A stretch of DNA of 64,000 nucleotides from Brevibacillus sp. SYP-B805 (lineage in GTDB: Bacteria; Bacillota; Bacilli; Brevibacillales; Brevibacillaceae): NCBI RefSeq assembly GCF_011059135.1, contig NZ_JAALGD010000013.1:62001-126000 (forward strand). Direction: 5' to 3'. The translations under genes were made by a program, and so were the position numbers. Below are positions 59,148-64,000 of the stretch, one piece after another. The notes beneath the pieces were generated by a model. It was given only the letters and a program-made list of their open reading frames with translations, did not search any database and was not told the origin of the DNA. The first letter of the stretch is position 1. Each line of letters starts with the position of its first letter.

Positions 59148-60059
59148 CTAGGAGGCACCCTCGCTGCGGTTGGCGCTGCCCTGCCAGTTGGACAGTCCAA
59201 CCCCAAGCAGGATCAAGCCGGCGCCGAGGAAGAAACCCAGACTCAGATACTCGCCCAGGAGCAGCCAGCCGAGGAGCGCCCCCACCACCGGCTGGATGAA
59301 AAAGAATCCGGCGCCGCTGCCCGCCTGCAGCAGCTCAAACCCTTTGTTCCACAGATAGAAGGCGCCCGCCGTCGAGACGACGCCGATATAAAGGACGCCT
59401 GCCCAGATGCCCCACCCCCACTGCCAGTTTATCGGCGTGACGGACAGCTCCCAGAGCATGACCGGACTGGTCAGGATCAATCCGAAAAACGACACGTAGG
59501 TGGTGACGGTAAGCGACGAATATTGCGACGTGGCCCGTTTGCTCAGGACGGTGTAGAGTGCCCAGCTGACGGCGGCGACAAGCAGGATCAGATTGCCGGC
59601 AAGCGAGGAGCCGACGTCACGCTCATCCGGTACGCCGATCACCACCAGCACCCCGAGCGTGGCGAGACCGATCCCCGTCACCTGGCGCAGGTGAAGCTTC
59701 TCCCGCAGGATCCAGACGGCAAACAGGGCGATAAAGGCGGGGGAGGCGGACGTGATCAGCGCCCCCATGTGGGCCGTGGACAGCTTTGTTCCCAGAAACT
59801 GCGTACCGATCGAGATCGTGATGCCGATAAAGGCAATCAGGATAAACTGCGGAAAATCCCGGCGTGCGGCATACTCCCGCTTCATCGCGACGAACGTGCC
59901 CAGGACGAGAAGGGCGATGGTAAAGCGGATTTCCAGCAGGGTAAAAGGGGGAATAACCTCCAGCACCACTTTGCTGACAACGTACACTCCGCCCCAGATG
60001 GCGGCAGCCAGCGACAGGAACAAACCGCCCCACAGTTGTTGTTGCCAAGACTTGTTCAA
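59148..60059 (-). CDS. EamA-family (DMT) transporter
   Basis: A 303-residue ten-helix drug/metabolite transporter made of two EamA repeats: AAAIWGGVYVVSKVVLEVIPPFTLLEIRFTIALL (repeat 1) and LLVAAVSWALYTVLSKRATSQYSSLTVTTYVS (repeat 2). It probably exports amino acids or metabolites. TTG 60059 lies 8 bp after GGAGG, and the frame upstream has no site. Downstream of the DinB gene on the same strand. Substrate unknown. Confidence 0.85.
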   Translation of the reverse strand: MNKSWQQQLWGGLFLSLAAAIWGGVYVVSKVVLEVIPPFTLLEIRFTIALLVLGTFVAMKREYAARRDFPQFILIAFIGITISIGTQFLGTKLSTAHMGALITSASPAFIALFAVWILREKLHLRQVTGIGLATLGVLVVIGVPDERDVGSSLAGNLILLVAAVSWALYTVLSKRATSQYSSLTVTTYVSFFGLILTSPVMLWELSVTPINWQWGWGIWAGVLYIGVVSTAGAFYLWNKGFELLQAGSGAGFFFIQPVVGALLGWLLLGEYLSLGFFLGAGLILLGVGLSNWQGSANRSEGAS

Positions 60060-60197
60060 CGTAGATTCCTCCAAATCGATCTTCAAAATGACAGCGGTTT
60101 CACCAGCAGCAGCACGGGCTGTGTCAAGCGCCCGACAGCCGCCTCCACCTGCCGGTATTGTTCGCAGCCGGATTTGGCGAAGAATGACTGGCAAAGC

Positions 60198-60656
60198 TCA
60201 TGCGCGGTTCCCGTACTTGCGGATCAGCCCGATCTGTCCTCCGTGGTACCCCGTGTGGTAAATCAGGCGGCCAACCGCTTCCGTGGGTGTCAATCTTCCG
60301 ATGGGCGCGTCCACCGGAACATGCCATTTCTCTTCCGGCAGGGCCTGCAGCGTCTCCAGCAGGTAGGCGTGCGCCGCCTCCTGAAAAGCGAACAGGTCGG
60401 CCAGATCGGTATAGCTGCCGGTATCCCTGACATCGCTGCCGATGGTAGGCAGGCTCATCCCTTCCGGCAGCGGTCGGCCGAAAAACATGGCGCAGAAACG
60501 GTACTCCACTTCCGCATTATGCTGGATCAAAAAGCCGATCGAATTGGACCCGGGCGCAAGCCGCCAGGTCAGCTGGTCTTCTTCCAGCCCCTTCAACACA
60601 TCGAGATAGCGGGCCCGCGCAGTCTTGAGAAGGGGGAAAACGGCATGAAACGACAT
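60198..60656 (-). CDS. DinB-family (YfiT-like four-helix metalloprotein)
   Basis: A 152-residue four-helix bundle. Metal ligands are the histidines in GFLIQHNAEVEYRF and YHTGYHGGQIG, the DinB/YfiT pattern of three histidines. Members include thiol transferases that use bacillithiol; the role here is unknown. ATG 60656 has AAAGGAG 8 bp upstream; ATG 60674 is further. Confidence 0.82.
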   Translation of the reverse strand: MSFHAVFPLLKTARARYLDVLKGLEEDQLTWRLAPGSNSIGFLIQHNAEVEYRFCAMFFGRPLPEGMSLPTIGSDVRDTGSYTDLADLFAFQEAAHAYLLETLQALPEEKWHVPVDAPIGRLTPTEAVGRLIYHTGYHGGQIGLIRKYGNRA

Positions 60657-60732
60657 GGTATCGCTCCTTTCCATGCAGCTGCTTTTGAAGCCTATTATAA
60701 GGGAAACGGGCAGTAAACAGGGAAAAATTTAA

Positions 60733-60750
60733 TGAATGAATATTCACTCA
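60733..60750 (+). promoter_or_regulatory. FadR (TetR-type) operator
   Basis: TGAATGAATATTCACTCA matches the B. subtilis FadR consensus TGAATGAMTANTCATTCA at all but one position. It overlaps the -35 (TTCACT, 60743) of a promoter with -10 TATACT at 60766. FadR represses fatty-acid degradation genes and is released by long-chain acyl-CoA. Confidence 0.75.
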
Positions 60751-60801
60751 AGAAAACGGGTGCATTATACTGAAAAGGACACAGCAAAGGAGGAGAGAGA
60801 A

Positions 60802-61221
60802 ATGGCTTATGTCCTCGAACATACTGTCCGCTCAACGGAGCTTGATGCGCTGGGGCATGTGAACAACGCCCGGTATCTTGACTACATGGAATGGGGACGG
60901 ATGGAGTGGCTTTTCCAGGCGGGGTTTACCTGGGAAGAGCTGAATCGCCGGCAGATCCTGCCCGTCGTGGTGAATGCCAACATCAACTACCGCCAGGAGC
61001 TGAGACTGCGGGAGAAGGTGAAGATCGTGTCCACGGTCGGATCGATCGGGAAGAAAAGCTTTGTCATCCGGCACGAAATCTGGAAGGAAAACGGTACGCT
61101 GGCCTGTGATGCCGACTTCACGATGGTAATAATGGATGCGGTGGCAAGACGCGCGATCGAACTGCCGGAAGATCTGGTGGCAGAGCTGCGGCGTCATGTC
61201 ACTGAAAGCGTGCAAGGGTAG
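60802..61221 (+). CDS. Acyl-CoA thioesterase, 4HBT hot-dog fold
   Basis: A 139-residue single hot-dog domain. VRSTELDALGHVNNARYLDYMEWGRMEWLF contains the active-site Asp/His-x-Asn pattern of the 4-hydroxybenzoyl-CoA thioesterase family. It hydrolyses acyl-CoA thioesters. ATG 60802 follows AAAGGAGGAGAG. The FadR-type operator upstream links it to fatty-acid turnover, which supports an acyl-CoA rather than aromatic substrate. Confidence 0.87.
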   Translation: MAYVLEHTVRSTELDALGHVNNARYLDYMEWGRMEWLFQAGFTWEELNRRQILPVVVNANINYRQELRLREKVKIVSTVGSIGKKSFVIRHEIWKENGTLACDADFTMVIMDAVARRAIELPEDLVAELRRHVTESVQG

Positions 61222-61245
61222 CCTGATGCGTTCTCATGAATCATG

Positions 61246-61662
61246 TCATGTCTGTTGAGATCCGGTGACCATGCACCAGGGCTCTCCCACACGCCCGAAA
61301 TCATCGGAAAATCCCAGTTTGGCATAGAACGGGGCTGCTTCCGGATTGGCGATCAAAAAGACGAGCACCCGCTCATCCAGCAGGCCGATCAGCCGGTTGA
61401 CCAGTTCCCTGCCGATCCCCTGATGCTGATACGCCTTGTCGACGGCCAGATCATTCAGATAACAGTCAAAACTGTAATCCGTCATCGCCCGCAGCAATCC
61501 GACCAGCTCATCTCCCGCCCAGGCGGTGATCAGCACGTTGGCGTGCGCGATCATGTTGGCCAGACGATCGGGATCTTTGGGGCGGCGAAGACCTGCTTTC
61601 TCATAGAGATGCATGGCTTGTTCCGGTGACGGTTTCTCATTGAGCTTATACTGAATCTTCAT
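61246..61662 (-). CDS. GNAT acetyltransferase
   Basis: A 138-residue GNAT domain. Acetyl-CoA loop is AYQHQGIGRELVNRLIG (Q-x-x-G-I-G), preceded by LNDLAVDK, and NPEAAPFYAKLGF ends the fold. ATG 61662 lies 9 bp after GGAGG. Single gene, convergent with the thioesterase. Acceptor unknown. Confidence 0.87.
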   Translation of the reverse strand: MKIQYKLNEKPSPEQAMHLYEKAGLRRPKDPDRLANMIAHANVLITAWAGDELVGLLRAMTDYSFDCYLNDLAVDKAYQHQGIGRELVNRLIGLLDERVLVFLIANPEAAPFYAKLGFSDDFGRVGEPWCMVTGSQQT

Positions 61663-61724
61663 GACGGGACCTCCGCAAAAGGATTTCCCCCTCTATGTGT
61701 AAAGAGGCAGAGGAGGGGGAGCGT

Positions 61725-61927
61725 ATGTATACGCCGATCTAACCCTACCGCAATGTTGAAGCATTTCGGCGCGCAAATCAAGAGGCGGCCCGCATTTATC
61801 CGGAATATGGGGCGCTTGAAACCAAAACCGTACGGAGGAGACTATGCGCTACGAAGAAAGGCTGTGCGCGGAAAGCGAAGATGTCCGGAAAAAAAGGGGA
61901 GAGGTGAAGGAGAATGAGGACGTTTGA
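61725..61927 (+). pseudogene. Degenerate small gene with nonsense codon and frameshift
   Basis: A strong site (GAGGAGGGGG) precedes ATG 61725, but the frame reads MYTPI and then TAA at 61740. After it the frame continues PYRNVEAFRRANQEAARIYP, then EYGALETKT, which is coding-like. At about 61830 a +1 or -1 shift would continue TEETMRYEERLCAESEDVR to a stop at 61927, overlapping the MOSC start. The pieces together suggest a roughly 67-residue protein lost by two mutations. No family is recognised. Confidence 0.4.
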
Positions 61928-62456
61928 AGCGAGGGTAGAGGGAGTTTTTGTGGCGGATGATCCGTCTACGTTTGTGACGCGCGGTGTCCCGCAGATTCAG
62001 GTGGAACTGGGGGGCATTCCCGGGGATCGGCATTACGGCCTGCTGCGGCCTGCCGATTCCCGCCAGCACTTTTATCCGAGCGGCACTCTGATCGCCAACA
62101 GAAGGCAGATCAGCATCGTCTCTATTGAGGAGTGCGCCCGGATTGCCCAACACATGGGGCTTCCGGAAATCAGGCCGGAATGGCTCGGAGCCAATCTGGC
62201 GGTAAGCGGCTTCCCGAATCTGACCCTGCTTCCCCAGGGGGCCCGCCTGCTTTTTCCAGACGGCGCCGGATTGATTTCGGAAGGGGAGAATCTCCCGTGC
62301 ATCGGGCCCGGGAACGTCATCGCTGGCATCCATGGTGATCCCGGCCTGGCACCGGCATTCGTCCGCGCCGCCCAAAAGCTGCGCGGCATCGTCTGTTCCG
62401 TGGAGCGTGAAGGGCAGATCACGGCGAACGGAAGCGTGCAGATCGTCATTCCGTAA
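61914..62456 (+). CDS. MOSC-domain sulfurase-like protein
   Basis: A 180-residue MOSC domain, the C-terminal fold of molybdenum-cofactor sulfurase. GGIPGDRHYGLLRPAD and LIANRRQISIVSIEE are family stretches, and the likely active cysteine is in EGENLPCIGPGNVI. It may carry or transfer sulfur to cofactors or N-hydroxylated compounds. ATG 61914 follows GAGGTGAAGG. No molybdenum genes are near. Confidence 0.85.
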   Translation: MRTFEARVEGVFVADDPSTFVTRGVPQIQVELGGIPGDRHYGLLRPADSRQHFYPSGTLIANRRQISIVSIEECARIAQHMGLPEIRPEWLGANLAVSGFPNLTLLPQGARLLFPDGAGLISEGENLPCIGPGNVIAGIHGDPGLAPAFVRAAQKLRGIVCSVEREGQITANGSVQIVIP

Positions 62457-62490
62457 TCAACGCATGACCGAAAAGTGCATCCTGTTTCAC

Positions 62491-63867
62491 TTATTTCCTC
62501 ACTAACAGGGAACAGCACTCCACATGCGGCGTATGGGGAAACATGTCAACCGGCTGCACATACGCCAGATCGTACCGTTCCAGCAGGCGGTGGAGATCCT
62601 TGGCGAGCGTGGAGGGGTTGCAGGAGACGTAGACGATTTTCTCCGGCTTCACCCGCAGCAGGGTCTCGATCAGGGCGCTGTCCAGCCCGGTGCGGGGCGG
62701 GTCAACCACCACGACATCGGCATGAATCCCCTGCTTCGCCCACTGCGGGAGCAGCACCTCCGCCCTGCCGACGTGGAAGCTGGCATTGGTCACGCCGTTA
62801 TGGGCGGCGTTTCGTCGCGCGTCCTCCACCGCTTCCGGGATCACCTCGATCCCGCGCACTTCCTTGGCAAGGGGGGCCAGCCACAGACCGATCGTTCCCG
62901 TGCCGCAGTAGAGATCGAAGACGCGTTCCCTGCCGGTCAGGGCGGCCGCTTTCTTCACCTCGTCGTACAGCTTCACCGTCTGTTCCGGATTGAGCTGGAA
63001 AAAGGCGCGGGCCGACAACTCAAACGACAATTCTCCCAGCTTCTCCGCGATCCCCTGCTTGCCCCACAGTACCCTGGTTGTCTCGCCGAAGACCAGTGAA
63101 GTTTTTTTCGGGTTGATGTTTTGGACGATGCTGACCAGGGACGGCAGGCGGTAGCGCAGCTCCAGCACAAGCTCCTTGACCCGGGGAATATCGGGCGTGG
63201 CGGTGACGAGGGTTAACTGCGTCTCTCCCGTGGCAAACGCGACGCGGGCGACGATGGTGCGGACGATGCCGGTTCGTTTCCGCTCGTCATAGACGGGAAT
63301 GCCCAGCTTCCCGATCACTTCCTTGGCCGTTTCCACGATGGCATTGGTGGCCTCATGCTGGATCCGGCACGCCTGCAGATCGACCAGTTCGTGGCTGCCG
63401 GCCCGGTACAATCCGGCCACCAGTTGGCCGCTCCGATCCCCGACTTGAAACTGCGCCTTGTTGCGGTATCCCCACGGATCGGGCATGCCGAGCGTCTCTC
63501 TCACCGGCGGATCGGCCAGCTTCGCGTACTTGCGCAGGGATTCGATCACCAATTCGCGCTTGCCGGCAAGCTGCGCCTGATACTCCATATGCTGCAGGCT
63601 GCATCCGCCGCATGCTTCATACACCGGACAGGGCGGCTCGACGCGGGCCGCAGAAGCCTCCTTCACCTTGACCAAACGTGCCGTCGCATACTTTTCCCTG
63701 ACATCGGTCACTTCCGCAATCACGACCTCTCCCGGCAGGGCTTTCTCGACAAACACGATTTTTTTCTTGTAATACCCGATGCCTTCTCCGTTGATCCCCA
63801 GGCTTCTGATCGTCAGCGTCATCTGCTGGCCGACGCGCATCGGGACATCCGTTTGCTGTTGTTTCAT
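62491..63867 (-). CDS. rlmCD: 23S rRNA (uracil-5)-methyltransferase RlmD/RlmCD
   Basis: A 458-residue SAM-dependent methyltransferase making m5U in 23S rRNA. TRAM domain (about 8-70, LTIRSLGINGEGIGYYKKKIVFVEKALPG), iron-sulfur cysteines in CPVYEACGGCSLQH, SAM site RVFDLYCGTGTIGLWLA, DPPRTGLD, and the catalytic cysteine in VYVSCNPSTLAKDL. In Bacillus one enzyme (RlmCD/YefA) does both U747 and U1939. ATG 63867. The -10 TATAAT lies at 63902-63907 on the minus strand. Confidence 0.93.
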   Translation of the reverse strand: MKQQQTDVPMRVGQQMTLTIRSLGINGEGIGYYKKKIVFVEKALPGEVVIAEVTDVREKYATARLVKVKEASAARVEPPCPVYEACGGCSLQHMEYQAQLAGKRELVIESLRKYAKLADPPVRETLGMPDPWGYRNKAQFQVGDRSGQLVAGLYRAGSHELVDLQACRIQHEATNAIVETAKEVIGKLGIPVYDERKRTGIVRTIVARVAFATGETQLTLVTATPDIPRVKELVLELRYRLPSLVSIVQNINPKKTSLVFGETTRVLWGKQGIAEKLGELSFELSARAFFQLNPEQTVKLYDEVKKAAALTGRERVFDLYCGTGTIGLWLAPLAKEVRGIEVIPEAVEDARRNAAHNGVTNASFHVGRAEVLLPQWAKQGIHADVVVVDPPRTGLDSALIETLLRVKPEKIVYVSCNPSTLAKDLHRLLERYDLAYVQPVDMFPHTPHVECCSLLVRK

Positions 63868-63901
63868 AGACAGGCTATCTCCTCAACCGATGGTTTGCCT
63901 C

Positions 63902-63930
63902 TATTATAGTGCTTTCCCGGCGAAATGCCT
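63902..63930 (-). promoter_or_regulatory. Promoter of rlmCD
   Basis: On the minus strand TATAAT (63902-63907) with TAGGCA-like -35 about 17 bp upstream. Confidence 0.55.
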
Positions 63931-63946
63931 AATCGGGGGCCAGTCT

Positions 63947-63975
63947 TTTCGCTTCTCCCCCCTTTTTGGTATAAT
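63947..63975 (+). promoter_or_regulatory. Promoter for the next rightward gene
   Basis: TATAAT at 63970-63975 preceded by a weak -35 (TTTTCG) at 17 bp. The window ends 25 bp later, so its gene is not seen. Confidence 0.5.
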
Positions 63976-64000
63976 GGGGCAGACATGAACAAGGGAGTGT

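Noticed and set aside
60060..60197. Coding-like stretch after DinB ending VGRLTQPVLLLVKPLSF
   Set aside because: Could be a frameshifted DinB tail, but DinB already has the normal length and both metal-site histidine motifs.

Overview
The window looks like the chromosome of a GC-rich, spore-forming Bacillota of class Bacilli, most likely a Brevibacillus-like member of the Paenibacillaceae or a close relative. The evidence is strong AGGAGG ribosome sites, TTG/GTG starts, U-tract terminators, and typical Bacilli genes and signals. These include ytpB, YugN, DUF3886, DUF3905, kimA under a c-di-AMP riboswitch, a TnrA/GlnR box, a Bacillus-type Fur box, a LexA (DinR) box and a FadR-like operator. 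No rRNA, tRNA, CRISPR array, prophage or transposase gene was seen. The species call is inference.

Layout. 1-2.8 kb: the tail of an MFS pump, then a marR-DHA2 exporter operon. 2.9-7 kb: aldo-keto reductase, WG-repeat protein, GNAT acetyltransferase. 7-10.5 kb: a leftward operon for a small zinc-ribbon protein and a fumarate reductase (frdCAB) of Wolinella-like type. 10.7-14.3 kb: deoD, an SRPBCC-ArsR pair, an alpha/beta hydrolase and a LexA-box-linked radical SAM gene. 14.5-18.1 kb: an unknown protein, an ArsB/NhaD permease and two unknown small proteins. 18.1-25.9 kb: Fur-boxed fhuF, motAB, a phosphatase, an M50 protease, an IscA-like protein, DUF3905, a GT2 glycosyltransferase and small genes. 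26-35 kb: pgi with an HTH gene, TPP-riboswitch thiO, a GH18 protein, YugN, an L,D-transpeptidase, nadK, an SDR and a BNR-like lipoprotein. 34.6-39.7 kb: amt-DUF294-exonuclease under a nitrogen box, an MFS exporter and ArsR. 40-45.6 kb: TOPRIM, LysM-CAP, uppP, cvfB and kimA. 45.8-49.3 kb: a TAXI-type TRAP uptake system. 49.4-55 kb: ytpB, PilZ, a glucose dehydrogenase-like lipoprotein with a frameshifted signal peptide, and an MFS. 54-58 kb: a divergent sigma-54 proline regulon. 58.1-64 kb: alkA, EamA, DinB, a FadR-boxed thioesterase, GNAT, MOSC and rlmD.

The genes are mostly housekeeping or single-function operons with unusually legible regulation. Signals for iron (Fur), nitrogen (TnrA/GlnR), DNA damage (LexA), thiamine (TPP), c-di-AMP/potassium, proline (sigma-54) and fatty acids (FadR-like) each sit in front of a matching gene.

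The most novel material lies between genes. One family of GC-rich hairpin repeats (five copies in four places) lies only in gaps between convergent genes, next to their 3' ends. A second family consists of about 90-280 bp, MITE-like long palindromes. One member of that family is flanked by a perfect 20-bp duplication of a terminator hairpin. No matching known element or riboswitch class could be named from sequence alone.
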